From: an uncultured Bacteroidia bacterium
GTDB taxonomy: Bacteria; Bacteroidota; Bacteroidia; Bacteroidales; CAJPTX01
Direction of reading: 5' to 3'
DNA length: 64,000 bases
NCBI GenBank assembly: GCA_938038735.1
Contig: CALHSW010000074.1
Coordinates: 1 to 64,000, forward strand
Each line of letters opens with the position of its first letter. The first letter of the stretch is position 1. Made by a program: the position numbers and the translations under genes. The notes under the pieces were generated by a model that was given only the letters and a program-made list of their open reading frames with translations, searched no databases and was not told where the DNA came from. Positions 34,044-42,669 of this stretch are shown in pieces.

Positions 34044-34577
34044 TTAGAGCTTTAAAGGTGCGTTATAAAAGCTAAACACAGAATCTCCATACTGCCTCTC
34101 CTCATTGGGTTGTACTTCCATTGCGGTGCGTTGGCGGTGCTCAACGATTAACAGCCCCCCATCCTTGAGTAGGTTCGCATTAGCAACCCAGCGAGGAATT
34201 TCTTGCAGCGTCGGAAGGTCGTATGGGGGATCTGCAAAGATGATGTCATACGTTCTAGTCGCCTTTTTTATATACTGTTCTACCTTTAGGTTGTAGATAG
34301 TAGCCTCCTCAAGCGCAAATCCTTTGGCGTTACGGGTGAGTTCCTGCGCAGCTTTCTTATTGGCTTCTACAAACGTAACGCACCCTCTACGTGAAAGAAA
34401 CTCGAACCCTATTGCCCCAGTGCCGGAATATAGGTCGAGGACGTTAAGCCCTTCAAAGTCGTAGCGGTTTGTTAAGATGTTGAATAGTGCCTGTTTAGCT
34501 AGGTCAGTAGTAGGGCGTCCTGTAAAGCCTCGACTATCAAAATGACGACCGGCAAGCACTCCCCCGATTATACGCAT
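34044..34577 (-). CDS. rsmD: 16S rRNA (guanine966-N2)-methyltransferase
   Basis: 177 residues. SAM motif VLDLYSGTGAIGFEF at 46-60 and catalytic FADPPYD with DPPY at 116-119; N-terminal MRIIGGVLAGRHF and RPTTDLAKQALFNIL are typical of RsmD. Start overlaps the preceding DUF3822 gene by 10 bases. Last gene of a three-gene run. Confidence 0.95.
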   Translation of the reverse strand: MRIIGGVLAGRHFDSRGFTGRPTTDLAKQALFNILTNRYDFEGLNVLDLYSGTGAIGFEFLSRRGCVTFVEANKKAAQELTRNAKGFALEEATIYNLKVEQYIKKATRTYDIIFADPPYDLPTLQEIPRWVANANLLKDGGLLIVEHRQRTAMEVQPNEERQYGDSVFSFYNAPLKL

Positions 34578-35446
34578 TCCGCCAAGAGAAAGAGCGAAGA
34601 GGCTTCGCCACGTATTTTTTCTACCGTGTAGCTGTACTCGTACCCAAAGGGTGCTAGCGGCTCATCGCTAACCTTAAAGTAGTTCTTGAGTAGCGTTTTA
34701 ATGTCAGATGATTTGAGCTGGCGAACTATCCTAGGGTCGTTTTCGTCTGACCATGCAACGCCACTCCCTACCACAAGAATCGATACGTCAGAAGTGACAT
34801 CGGCAAGGCTTTTGATGGCAACAGTGCAGTAGTATAGAGCGTCCTCCGCCGTATAAATGGGAATAGGCAGAGCGAAGAGGAGACGATTTCCTTGGGTTAC
34901 AATAAGCGTAGCGAAAGCTCCTTTTGTGACGAGCAAGAGCTGAGTCCCCTTATGTTTTCCGTTGACCGCTGCTTTTATCACAGCTCCATCGGAGTGTGCA
35001 AATAGCGAGTTCTTGTGCATTGTCCTCCAGGCATACGTGAGCTGCGCAGGGATGGCATGCACCATGGTTATACCATTTGAAGGCTCAAAGTAGTGGATTT
35101 CCTCCAAGTCGTCTACTGCGGAGGCGGTTGAGAGGAGTTCCTTCGCAACGCTGGTTGAGAAGAGTTCCGAGGGAATAAGGGTAAACTTTCGGCCTCTGTA
35201 GCTAAGCACAACTTGCTTAAAGTCGTTTTTTACCCATGTATACGCCGTTTGGAGGTAGGTCACGGCGCTCATCCAGTCTTCAGGCGTATTGATTTGTGTG
35301 GGAAAGGAGACAAACGCAACAAAGCGTTTACGTAGCCTTTCCAATACCGCTAGCGCAAACCCCTCTTCAGAGGCTTGCGCTAGTAAATCGTAGCTTCCAC
35401 ATTGCGTTGCATCAAATGTCTCATCGATGCATTCGCGCTTTAACAT
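34568..35446 (-). CDS. DUF3822 family protein
   Basis: 292 residues. ASKHA-like Bacteroidota protein regularly encoded next to rsmD, as here. Visible features: LVLALxx-like strands such as TQLLLVTKGAFATLIVTQGN and LFALPIPIYTAEDALYYCTV, and a C-terminal FKVSDEPLAPFGYEYSYTVE. No signal peptide. Function unknown. The end overlaps rsmD by 10 bases. Confidence 0.8.
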   Translation of the reverse strand: MLKRECIDETFDATQCGSYDLLAQASEEGFALAVLERLRKRFVAFVSFPTQINTPEDWMSAVTYLQTAYTWVKNDFKQVVLSYRGRKFTLIPSELFSTSVAKELLSTASAVDDLEEIHYFEPSNGITMVHAIPAQLTYAWRTMHKNSLFAHSDGAVIKAAVNGKHKGTQLLLVTKGAFATLIVTQGNRLLFALPIPIYTAEDALYYCTVAIKSLADVTSDVSILVVGSGVAWSDENDPRIVRQLKSSDIKTLLKNYFKVSDEPLAPFGYEYSYTVEKIRGEASSLFLLAECV

Positions 35447-35474
35447 GCCTATGTTGGGCTATTTAAGAGTAGAT

Positions 35475-36080
35475 TTACTCCCAGTTGCCAGCATTGTTGG
35501 TGGCTTCAGTCATAGAGCCTACACGTAACCCCGCGAAACGTCCGAGCTGCTGCGCCATATCATCCAAATTGATGATGTACTGCTTGTCTAGGCCATTAAG
35601 CAACGTCTTGTTCGTGACGCTCGCCTCGAAAACGGGGACAACCACCTTGGAGGCTGTTCGCAAGTCGCCAGCATTAAGCTTAAACTCCTCACCGTTGGTC
35701 GTGAAAGGAACGTAACGTAGCGAATCCACGTTCATTCCATGGAAGAGACTGTCGCGTACGCTTACCAAAATCGTGTCACGCTTTACACGCCCCTCGGCCA
35801 CGGCTGCAGAGTCATCGAGAGACCCAATTTGACGTACAACCCGAAAGTTACCCGTTTCGAGGAAGTTGATTAGGCTATCAAAAGTGCTAGCGTACTTCTT
35901 GTTCTCCGAACGGTAGGCCACCTGCGCCGTACGTATATCCTTGAGTTTAGTGATAGCGGCATTGTAGCGGATTTCTTTCTGCTTGTCGAAGCGGATAGGC
36001 TTCATTATGCTATCGTAGAGTGCCCATGCCATCCAGCACGCCACCACCGCCAGCACTATAACTGAGATGCGCTTTACCAT
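35475..36080 (-). CDS. Membrane-anchored protein of unknown function
   Basis: 201 residues. One N-terminal transmembrane segment (ISVIVLAVVACWMAWALYDS), then an amphipathic coiled-coil-prone stretch with KLKDIRTAQVAYRSENKKYA, reminiscent of pilin-like N-terminal helices and of conserved Bacteroidota envelope proteins. The rest looks globular and periplasmic. First gene of the run with DUF3822 and rsmD; its promoter overlaps that of the divergent helicase gene. I do not recognise a named family. Confidence 0.7.
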   Translation of the reverse strand: MVKRISVIVLAVVACWMAWALYDSIMKPIRFDKQKEIRYNAAITKLKDIRTAQVAYRSENKKYASTFDSLINFLETGNFRVVRQIGSLDDSAAVAEGRVKRDTILVSVRDSLFHGMNVDSLRYVPFTTNGEEFKLNAGDLRTASKVVVPVFEASVTNKTLLNGLDKQYIINLDDMAQQLGRFAGLRVGSMTEATNNAGNWE

Positions 36081-36092
36081 TTCCCAAATTGT

Positions 36093-36100
36093 TATATTTG
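36093..36100 (+). promoter_or_regulatory. -7 box (TATATTTG) of the RecD-like helicase gene
   Basis: TAnnTTTG match 56 bases before the chosen ATG, in the 76-base gap between divergent genes. Confidence 0.55.
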
Positions 36101-36156
36101 TCGCGAATTTACTATTGTTACTTCAAAAAAGGAAATTCAAGACTGATTTTTACACG

Positions 36157-37611
36157 ATGGCTTCTATAGACTTTGTTCGTAACTACTTGTTGAATAGCTT
36201 ACAAGCTCGGTTAACGGAAGATCAGTCGCAGGCCATCAATTTGTTAATAAAGTTTCTACTGGACTGGGGCAATGATAGCTGTTTCTTGCTCAAGGGCTAC
36301 GCCGGAACAGGGAAAACGACACTTTTGGGTGCCCTTGTTCGTGCCTTGCAGGCCCAGTCGGTTGCTTGTATTCTCTTAGCCCCCACGGGGAGAGCGGCGA
36401 AAGTTCTCTCTTCCACGGCAGGATTTTCGGCTACAACCATTCACCGTGAAATCTACTCTATAGCCGAACGAAAGGATGGTGCGCCATCGTATGCTTTACG
36501 TAGAAACAGGCATGTCAACACGCTTTTTGTGGTTGATGAAGCCTCAATGGTTGGCACAACCGCGAACGATTCGCTGAGCCGTCGCCGTGGCGGGCTGCTC
36601 GGAGACCTTGTGGAGTACGTGCGATTGGGGAGGCATTGCAAGCTGCTCCTTTCTGGCGATGATGCCCAGCTCCCGCCCGTGGGGGAGAGTGCGAGCCCTG
36701 CGTTGCAGCCTTTTATTTTGGAGGGTTACTTCACGAAGGTATTTCAAGTGACGTTGCGTAACGTGCTACGCCAGGAGTTAGAGTCCGGTATACTCCATTT
36801 TGCCACGCAGATCCGCGGTCTAGTTGAGAAGTTTAACGGAGCAATGCCACAATTGGACATTCAACAGTATTCCGACTTCAGCGCGATTCCCGCGGGACGT
36901 CTCATTGAGATGGTGGAAAGCTCCTACAACTCCGTGGGCCTTGAGGAGACGGTTGTGCTCTGCCGTTCCAACATGCGCGCGGTGCTCTTTAATGCAACGA
37001 TACGCTCCGCCATCTTTGGATACGAAGAGCCGTTGGTGGGGGGCGATAGGGTCTTTGCGTGCCGAAACTCTTACCGTTGGACAAAGGGGGTACAGGAGGT
37101 GCCATTCATCGCGAACGGCGACATGCTTCGCATCCGTAGGGTGTACAATACCACGCAGGTAAAAGACTTTTCATTCGCCGACATTGATTTTGCGCTTGAG
37201 GAGTTTCCCGAATTGGAGTTAACAGCAACGGCCATGCTGAACGTGTTGGGATCCTCCTCGGCTGCCCTCCCCAAAAAGGAGCAGGAGGAGCTCTACAGGA
37301 TGCGTACTGCGGCGCTAAAGGAGGAATTGGGTAAAGACTATTCGTACCGTGCTGTGGCAGAAGACCCCATGCTCACTGCGTTACAGCTAAAACATGGCTA
37401 TGCGCTCACCTGTCACAAGTCGCAGGGCGGGCAGTGGGCGCACGTTTATGTTGATGTGGAGCTATTTCCCTCTGTGGCCAGGGATATCTCGTTGCTCCGT
37501 TGGCTCTACACGGCTATTACACGGGCCTCGCAGCGTGTCGTGCTAGTTATGCCTCCGCAGGAGTTGCTCACGCCAGAGAGCTTTTCTGCCCTCGCGGAGG
37601 AGCAATATTAA
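36157..37611 (+). CDS. RecD-like DNA helicase (superfamily 1)
   Basis: 484 residues. ATP-dependent DNA helicase with Walker A LKGYAGTGKTT (47-54), motif Ia LLAPTGRAAKVL, motif II FVVDEASMVG, motif III LLLSGDDAQLPPVG, and the C-terminal UvrD_C_2 part LTCHKSQGGQWAHVYVDVE then LYTAITRASQRVVLV. No RecB or RecC gene is nearby and there is no long N-terminal domain, so it is the stand-alone short form common in Bacteroidota. The frame is open 90 bases upstream, but that reaches across the promoter box. Ends 23 bases before the mnmE ATG. Confidence 0.92.
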   Translation: MASIDFVRNYLLNSLQARLTEDQSQAINLLIKFLLDWGNDSCFLLKGYAGTGKTTLLGALVRALQAQSVACILLAPTGRAAKVLSSTAGFSATTIHREIYSIAERKDGAPSYALRRNRHVNTLFVVDEASMVGTTANDSLSRRRGGLLGDLVEYVRLGRHCKLLLSGDDAQLPPVGESASPALQPFILEGYFTKVFQVTLRNVLRQELESGILHFATQIRGLVEKFNGAMPQLDIQQYSDFSAIPAGRLIEMVESSYNSVGLEETVVLCRSNMRAVLFNATIRSAIFGYEEPLVGGDRVFACRNSYRWTKGVQEVPFIANGDMLRIRRVYNTTQVKDFSFADIDFALEEFPELELTATAMLNVLGSSSAALPKKEQEELYRMRTAALKEELGKDYSYRAVAEDPMLTALQLKHGYALTCHKSQGGQWAHVYVDVELFPSVARDISLLRWLYTAITRASQRVVLVMPPQELLTPESFSALAEEQY

Positions 37612-37622
37612 CTTTTTTACGC

Positions 37623-37630
37623 TACTTTTG
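37623..37630 (+). promoter_or_regulatory. -7 box (TACTTTTG) abutting the mnmE start
   Basis: Only four bases separate this TAnnTTTG box from the ATG at 37635, so a transcript from it would have almost no leader. Confidence 0.6.
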
Positions 37631-37634
37631 CCCC

Positions 37635-39026
37635 ATGCAAACGATTGTGGCACTCTCTACGGGGCCAGCCCATGGCGCAATTGCCGTGGTGCGATTAAGT
37701 GGTGCTGAGGCTCTAGCCATTGCGGAGCGTTTGTTCCGCTCCGCGGCGGGAGTACCCTTGTCGGCATTGCTGCCGCGCTCAGTGCATTTTGGGGAGCTTT
37801 GGGATGGCGATGCGGCGATTGACCAGGTAGTACTTTCCTACTATCAGGCCCCACATTCCTACACTGGGGAAGATGTGGTAGAGTTCTTTTGCCATGGCTC
37901 TAGCTACGTGGTGGAAAGACTGTTGCAGATGGCTGTGGAGAGCGGTGCACGGTTGGCGAAGCGGGGCGAATTCACACGTAGGGCCTTTCTCAACGGGAAG
38001 ATGGATTTAGTGCAGGCAGAGGCTGTAGCCGATTTGATTAACGCACAGACCGCACCGCAGGCCGAGGTGGCCTTTTTGCAACTCAAGGGGGATTTGTCGA
38101 AGGACGTAAAGACGCTGCAGTCGCAGTTGCTTGAGCTTGCTGCCCTGCTGGAGCTGGAGCTTGATTTTTCAGAAGAGGACGTTGAGTTTGCCGACAGAAC
38201 GAAGCTATTGCAGTTGGTAGAGTCGGCGAGCAAGAAAGTTAATGCACTGCTGAACTCATATACGGCGGGGAATGCCCTGCGAGAGGGGGTGCGGGTGGTG
38301 ATAGCGGGTGCGCCCAATGCGGGGAAAAGCTCTCTGCTCAATGCACTGGCACGAGAAGAGGTTGCCTTGGTCTCTGACATTCCAGGTACCACCCGCGATG
38401 CGATAGAAACGACGCTGCGCATTGAAGGGTTGCTGTTCCGTTTAATTGACACCGCGGGGCTACGTGTCGCCGATGACCCTGTGGAACGTATGGGGGTTGC
38501 GAGGGCAGAGCAGCGCATAGCGCAGGCGTCCGTGCTAATGGTGGTGGTGGACTCCACGCTGCCGTGGGAATGCGTCCGTGCGGCTGTTGCCGAGGCGATG
38601 GACCATGCCGATAGTGCTGCAGATGTTGCAGTCTTACTCTCTAAGTCCGATTTGTCATCAGAGAGCGTTTTGGAGGGGCTTCAAGTGCTGGTACGAAAAG
38701 AGGTGCCGCGGGCGCTGGTTATGCGTTGGGCTGCCCCTACGCATCGCGGAGAGCAAGACATTCTGGAGTGGCTTAGCGGTATTGCTACACGCCTGCTGCC
38801 TAAAGCTGGCGATGCGGTGGTGACCAGCGTGCGCCATGTGGCTGCGCTCTCGGAGGCGCAGAGGGGGCTTCATTCGCTTACGGAGGCATTGGGGAATCGT
38901 ACTCCTACCGACATCTTAGCTTTCCAGCTTCGGGAGGCCATTGATAGCCTTGCGGCTATTACGGGCGAGGTGAGCAACGATGCCGTCTTGGATTACATTT
39001 TTTCAAGGTTCTGTATTGGGAAGTAA
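37635..39026 (+). CDS. mnmE: tRNA modification GTPase MnmE
   Basis: 463 residues, full length. With MnmG it forms the 5-carboxymethylaminomethyl group on wobble uridine. The N-terminal tetrahydrofolate-binding domain starts DTIVAL-like (QTIVALSTGPAHGAIAVVRL). The G domain, inserted at about 217-380, has G1 GAPNAGKSSLLNAL (about 224-237), G2/G3 DIPGTTRDAIE and DTAGLR. The C-terminus ends FSRFCIGK, the conserved CxGK motif. The open frame reaches 37500, inside the helicase gene; the ATG at 37635 gives the canonical start. Confidence 0.97.
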   Translation: MQTIVALSTGPAHGAIAVVRLSGAEALAIAERLFRSAAGVPLSALLPRSVHFGELWDGDAAIDQVVLSYYQAPHSYTGEDVVEFFCHGSSYVVERLLQMAVESGARLAKRGEFTRRAFLNGKMDLVQAEAVADLINAQTAPQAEVAFLQLKGDLSKDVKTLQSQLLELAALLELELDFSEEDVEFADRTKLLQLVESASKKVNALLNSYTAGNALREGVRVVIAGAPNAGKSSLLNALAREEVALVSDIPGTTRDAIETTLRIEGLLFRLIDTAGLRVADDPVERMGVARAEQRIAQASVLMVVVDSTLPWECVRAAVAEAMDHADSAADVAVLLSKSDLSSESVLEGLQVLVRKEVPRALVMRWAAPTHRGEQDILEWLSGIATRLLPKAGDAVVTSVRHVAALSEAQRGLHSLTEALGNRTPTDILAFQLREAIDSLAAITGEVSNDAVLDYIFSRFCIGK

Positions 39027-39179
39027 AGCCCCTCGGGCGCACAATGCGCTTATGTTGGGTGGTCGTGTTAACTTATCGCCGACCGATATCAACTATTCTC
39101 CGTTACTTTACATACCTCCCAACTCTATTGCCCCTACGCACTAGGTGCCACCCTCGCAGATAGCTTGTTTGGATTTACG

Positions 39180-39187
39180 TACCTTTG
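39180..39187 (+). promoter_or_regulatory. -7 box (TACCTTTG) of the yicC-gmk-nadD operon
   Basis: Exact match, 82 bases before the ATG at 39270. Confidence 0.65.
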
Positions 39188-39269
39188 TGCCGTCAGGTAA
39201 GGTAAAATGTGGCGTTTACGTGCTGCCCATCGTCGTAAACAAGCTATAAATGGTAGACATCAGAACACT

Positions 39270-40181
39270 ATGATACTATCAATGACTGGGTATGGCGAGG
39301 GGGTCGCTATGCACGAGCTGGGACGTGTGTCGGTAACGTTACGAACAGTAAACAGCAAGGGTTTTGAACTGTACTCTGTTCCGCTGCCCGCACGCTATAG
39401 AAAATTGGAAATGGAGGTGCGGTCGCATCTGCAAACCGCGCTCAAACGCGGACGCTTAGAATGCACTTTTGCCGTGGCATGGAACGAGGGGGCAATGCCG
39501 GCGTCCGTAACGCTTAACCAATCCATGCTCCTCTCCCTCCTTGGGCAGGTGCAAAGTACTTTTAAGGTCGGAATCCAAAATGGACTCCCCCTAGGGGCTG
39601 CAGATCTCGCGCGATGTGCACCCGCGTTGCTCTCTCGCGCCGAGCTGTGGGAGGCAGAAGAGTCCGAGGCCTCCGAAACGGAAAGAACTGCGGTGCTACG
39701 CGCCTTCGACATGGCCGTTGACAACCTCATTGACTTCCGCCTCGCGGAGGGCAAGGCTACTGAAAGGGATTTCCTCGAACAGGTGGGTGCCATAGAGGAC
39801 CTCAGACTAGAGGTCGATGCAATGAAGGACGATCGCATAGAGAACATCAAGACGAGAATACAAAGAGATTTCGAGTCGTTTCAAAGCGCCAGCGATGTGA
39901 AGGTAGACCCGCAGCGCCTTGCGCAGGAGGTGATTTTCTACATCGAGAAGCTTGACGTTAACGAGGAGCTGAAGCGACTTGAACAGCACTGCCGTTACTT
40001 TCGGGAAACGCTCGACCAGGAGGAGAGCGCAGGGAAGAAGCTAAATTTCATTGCCCAGGAGATGGGGCGGGAAATCAATACCTTGGGGTCAAAAGCTAAC
40101 GACCACGCAATGCAACGCTGCGTGGTCCAAATGAAGGACCATCTCGAACGGATCAAGGAGCAAACCCTCAACATCCTTTAG
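39270..40181 (+). CDS. yicC: YicC family endoribonuclease-like protein
   Basis: 303 residues. Family start MILSMTGYGEG, then VTLRTVNSKGFELYSVPLPARY and the C-terminal DUF1732 part with RLAQEVIFYIEKLDVNEELK, RLEQHCRYFRETLDQEESAG and GSKANDHAMQRCVVQMKDHL, all diagnostic. E. coli YicC is implicated in RNA decay. The upstream 63 bases of open frame are probably not translated. Two bases separate it from gmk. Confidence 0.93.
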   Translation: MILSMTGYGEGVAMHELGRVSVTLRTVNSKGFELYSVPLPARYRKLEMEVRSHLQTALKRGRLECTFAVAWNEGAMPASVTLNQSMLLSLLGQVQSTFKVGIQNGLPLGAADLARCAPALLSRAELWEAEESEASETERTAVLRAFDMAVDNLIDFRLAEGKATERDFLEQVGAIEDLRLEVDAMKDDRIENIKTRIQRDFESFQSASDVKVDPQRLAQEVIFYIEKLDVNEELKRLEQHCRYFRETLDQEESAGKKLNFIAQEMGREINTLGSKANDHAMQRCVVQMKDHLERIKEQTLNIL

Positions 40182-40183
40182 CT

Positions 40184-40771
40184 ATGGCACCGTGTAAAGA
40201 GTTAACAAACGGGACAGCCCTTATATTTTCTGCCCCTTCAGGCTGCGGAAAAACAACTATAATCAATCGGCTTAGGGTGAAAAACCCACAGCTCGGATTC
40301 TCAGTATCGGCTACCAGCCGTGCGCCCCGCGCTGGGGAGGAGAATGGCCGAGAGTACTACTTCCTATCGCAGCAGGAATTCCGTGAACGCATCGCGCAGG
40401 GCGATTTCCTTGAATGGCAGGAGGTCTACTCCGGCACGCTCTACGGTACGCTGCGAGAGGAGGTGCAGCGTATGTGGCGCAACAACATGGTAGTACTCTT
40501 TGACATTGACGTGAAGGGTGCGCTCAACGTAAAACGTGAGTTAGGCGATGCGGCGCTCACCATCTTTATTGCCCCCCCATCGCTTGACGTGCTTCGGGAA
40601 AGGCTAGAGAATCGGGGTACAGAGTCCCCCGAATCCATCAAGAAGCGTCTAGCGCGCGCCGAGGAGGAGATAGGGTACGCATCGCGCTTTGACATCACAA
40701 TTGTGAACGATGTGCTTGACGTTGCGGTGGAGGAGGCGCAGCGTGCAATTCAGCCCTTCTTGGCCCTCTAG
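40184..40771 (+). CDS. gmk: Guanylate kinase
   Basis: 195 residues. Phosphorylates GMP to GDP. P-loop FSAPSGCGKTT at 15-25, GMP-binding SATSRAPRAGEENGREYYFL, VLFDIDVKGALNVK, and the lid segment RLENRGTESPESIKKRLARA. Between yicC and nadD with gaps of 2 and 6 bases, so one operon. Confidence 0.97.
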   Translation: MAPCKELTNGTALIFSAPSGCGKTTIINRLRVKNPQLGFSVSATSRAPRAGEENGREYYFLSQQEFRERIAQGDFLEWQEVYSGTLYGTLREEVQRMWRNNMVVLFDIDVKGALNVKRELGDAALTIFIAPPSLDVLRERLENRGTESPESIKKRLARAEEEIGYASRFDITIVNDVLDVAVEEAQRAIQPFLAL

Positions 40772-40777
40772 CCCCAA

Positions 40778-41332
40778 ATGGAACGTATAGGACTATTCTT
40801 CGGCTCCTTTGACCCGCTCCACAATGGGCACCTTGCGGTGGCGGGGCATATGTTGAAATCGGGGGCAATCGATGGGCTATGGTTTGTCGTATCGCCTAAC
40901 AACCCCTTCAAGGATGCGGCCAAAATAGCGTCTGCCGAGGCGCGGTGCGCAGCTGTAGAGCGGGTAGTGGCTGCGCTGGGGGACGCTAGGGTGCAGCTAT
41001 CCCGCATTGAGTTATCGCTGCCCACCCCATCCTACACCATCAACACGCTTGACACGCTAAAGAAAATGCACCCCAACATCGCTTTTTCTATCATCATGGG
41101 CGGCGACTCTCTGAAGGACGTGCCCCGCTGGCGCGAGGGCAGCCGTATTCTGGGGGAGTCCCATCTGCTGGTCTACCCGCGGGGCGATATGCGGCAAATC
41201 CCCACTGAGCTCGTAAAGCACCCCAACGTGACAATCATGGATGCCCCCCTTTTACCCATCAGCTCCACCTTTATTCGTGAGGGGCGCAGAGAGGGCTATA
41301 ACATGGATTTCTTTGTTCCGCTGGTGCGGTGA
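40778..41332 (+). CDS. nadD: Nicotinate-nucleotide adenylyltransferase
   Basis: 184 residues. Adenylates nicotinate mononucleotide in NAD synthesis. GLFFGSFDPLHNGHLAVAGH has the H15-N-G-H18 signature, WFVVSPNNPFK is the substrate loop, IIMGGDSLKDVPRW and LPISSTFIRE complete the family pattern. Last gene of the operon; a strong hairpin follows 10 bases later. Confidence 0.97.
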   Translation: MERIGLFFGSFDPLHNGHLAVAGHMLKSGAIDGLWFVVSPNNPFKDAAKIASAEARCAAVERVVAALGDARVQLSRIELSLPTPSYTINTLDTLKKMHPNIAFSIIMGGDSLKDVPRWREGSRILGESHLLVYPRGDMRQIPTELVKHPNVTIMDAPLLPISSTFIREGRREGYNMDFFVPLVR

Positions 41333-41342
41333 GCATAAAAAA

Positions 41343-41374
41343 GGGCGGCGCAAAGCTGAAAGTTTGCGCCGCCC
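41343..41374 (-). terminator. Intrinsic terminator of gcvH (convergent with nadD)
   Basis: Stem GGGCGGCGCAAA / TTTGCGCCGCCC. On the minus strand it is followed at once by TTTTTTATG, the classic form for gcvH; on the plus strand only a weak tail follows, so nadD termination is less certain. Confidence 0.85.
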
Positions 41375-41399
41375 ATCGGTTAATCTTGAAAACAGGTGC

Positions 41400-41780
41400 T
41401 TACTGACCTATATGATTCTTATACCCAGCTGCGTCCAAGAGCTTCTTGCTGGGCTTTGCGTTGCTCACGCGAATAATCCACCCTTCGCCGTAGGGATCCT
41501 TGTTGATTAGCTCCGGATTATCCTCCAGCTTGGCGTTAAGCTCTACAATCGTTCCTGACACTGGCAACACCAGGTCCGACACGGTCTTCACGGCCTCAAT
41601 GGAACCAAACACCGCCCCCTCTTCAAGCTCTTCATCTACCGTGTCCACATCCACGTAGACGATGTCGCCCAGCTCGCTCTGAGCAAAGTCCGTAATGCCT
41701 ATAATGGCATCGTTGCCCTCCATGCGTACCCACTCGTGGTCTACGCTATACTTCAAATTCTCTGGAAAATTCATAGCCAT
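41400..41780 (-). CDS. gcvH: Glycine cleavage system H protein
   Basis: 126 residues. Shuttles the methylamine group on a lipoyl arm in glycine cleavage. K65 in [12 protein letters not shown] is the lipoylated lysine; [20 protein letters not shown] and [10 protein letters not shown] are typical. The other gcv genes are not in this window. Own promoter and terminator, so monocistronic. Confidence 0.97.
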   Translation of the reverse strand: MAMNFPENLKYSVDHEWVRMEGNDAIIGITDFAQSELGDIVYVDVDTVDEELEEGAVFGSIEAVKTVSDLVLPVSGTIVELNAKLEDNPELINKDPYGEGWIIRVSNAKPSKKLLDAAGYKNHIGQ

Positions 41781-41812
41781 CTCAAAGGTTATTTGTACTC
41801 AACTACCCGCCG

Positions 41813-41820
41813 CAAAGGTA
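41813..41820 (-). promoter_or_regulatory. -7 box (TACCTTTG) of gcvH
   Basis: Exact match on the minus strand, 32 bases before the gcvH ATG. Confidence 0.7.
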
Positions 41821-41915
41821 GCCACATTTGCACAATTTACAAACCGCCCTAGCTGGCTATCGCAAGCTGTGAAAACCGCTTTGTGGTCGAGAGCAAAATA
41901 ACTCATTAAAATCAC

Positions 41916-41923
41916 TACCTTTG
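41916..41923 (+). promoter_or_regulatory. -7 box (TACCTTTG) abutting the RsmI-like gene
   Basis: Exact match ending four bases before the ATG at 41928, the same near-leaderless arrangement as at mnmE. Confidence 0.65.
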
Positions 41924-41927
41924 AGCC

Positions 41928-42653
41928 ATGAACGAAAAGGCACTTTCGCCCGCGCTTTATCTTATCCCAACGCCGCTGGGCGAAGAGGGGTTTGCGGGCG
42001 CGCTTACAGCTCCCGCGCTAGATATAGTGCGCCAGCTACGCCTGTTTGCCGTTGAAAACGTACGCACGGCGCGCCGTTTCCTCTCCCCCCTAGGTATGCC
42101 TGTACCCATTGACACACTTGAGTTTATACTCTTTAATCGTGATTCCACCGATTCAGAAGCCCAGCAAATCGCGCTACGCATAATCGGGGGAACCCCAGTA
42201 GGCGTACTCTCGGAGGCGGGTGCTCCCGGCGTGGCTGACCCCGGCGCACGTCTCGTGGCTATGGCGCACACCATGAACATTGACGTAGAGCCGCTGGTCG
42301 GGGCGTCAAGCATCCTCTTAGCCCTCATGGCTTCAGGATTTAATGGGCAATCGTTTGCCTTCAATGGCTATTTACCCATTGAGCAGCGCGCGCTGCGCAG
42401 TGCCATCGTTCGTTTGGAGCATATCGCAATCACTACCAACCAGACGCAGCTATTCATTGAAACCCCCTACCGAAACGATAGGCTCCTATCGGCGCTCCTC
42501 TCCACGCTACGAGATTCTACATTGCTCACCATCGCTCGCGGACTGAATACCTCCAGTCAGCTTGTCCGTACGCAGTCCGTGGCTGAGTGGAAAGCGCGCA
42601 AACCTACCATCGGTAAAATCCCAACGGTATTTATTGTTGGCGTAGCCTCGTAA
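41928..42653 (+). CDS. RsmI-like tetrapyrrole-methylase-fold methyltransferase
   Basis: 241 residues. Belongs to the fold of RsmI (16S rRNA C1402 2'-O-methyltransferase): LYLIPTPLGE, FAVENVRTARRFLS, GVLSEAGAPGVADPGARLVA, VEPLVGASSILLALMASGFN, and QLFIETPYRNDRLLSALL. Bacteroidota often carry this shorter paralogue beside a true rsmI, so the substrate is not certain. It ends 16 bases before uvrB and probably shares its transcript. Confidence 0.85.
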   Translation: MNEKALSPALYLIPTPLGEEGFAGALTAPALDIVRQLRLFAVENVRTARRFLSPLGMPVPIDTLEFILFNRDSTDSEAQQIALRIIGGTPVGVLSEAGAPGVADPGARLVAMAHTMNIDVEPLVGASSILLALMASGFNGQSFAFNGYLPIEQRALRSAIVRLEHIAITTNQTQLFIETPYRNDRLLSALLSTLRDSTLLTIARGLNTSSQLVRTQSVAEWKARKPTIGKIPTVFIVGVAS

Positions 42654-42669
42654 TCGGTTTGCAGGAGAG

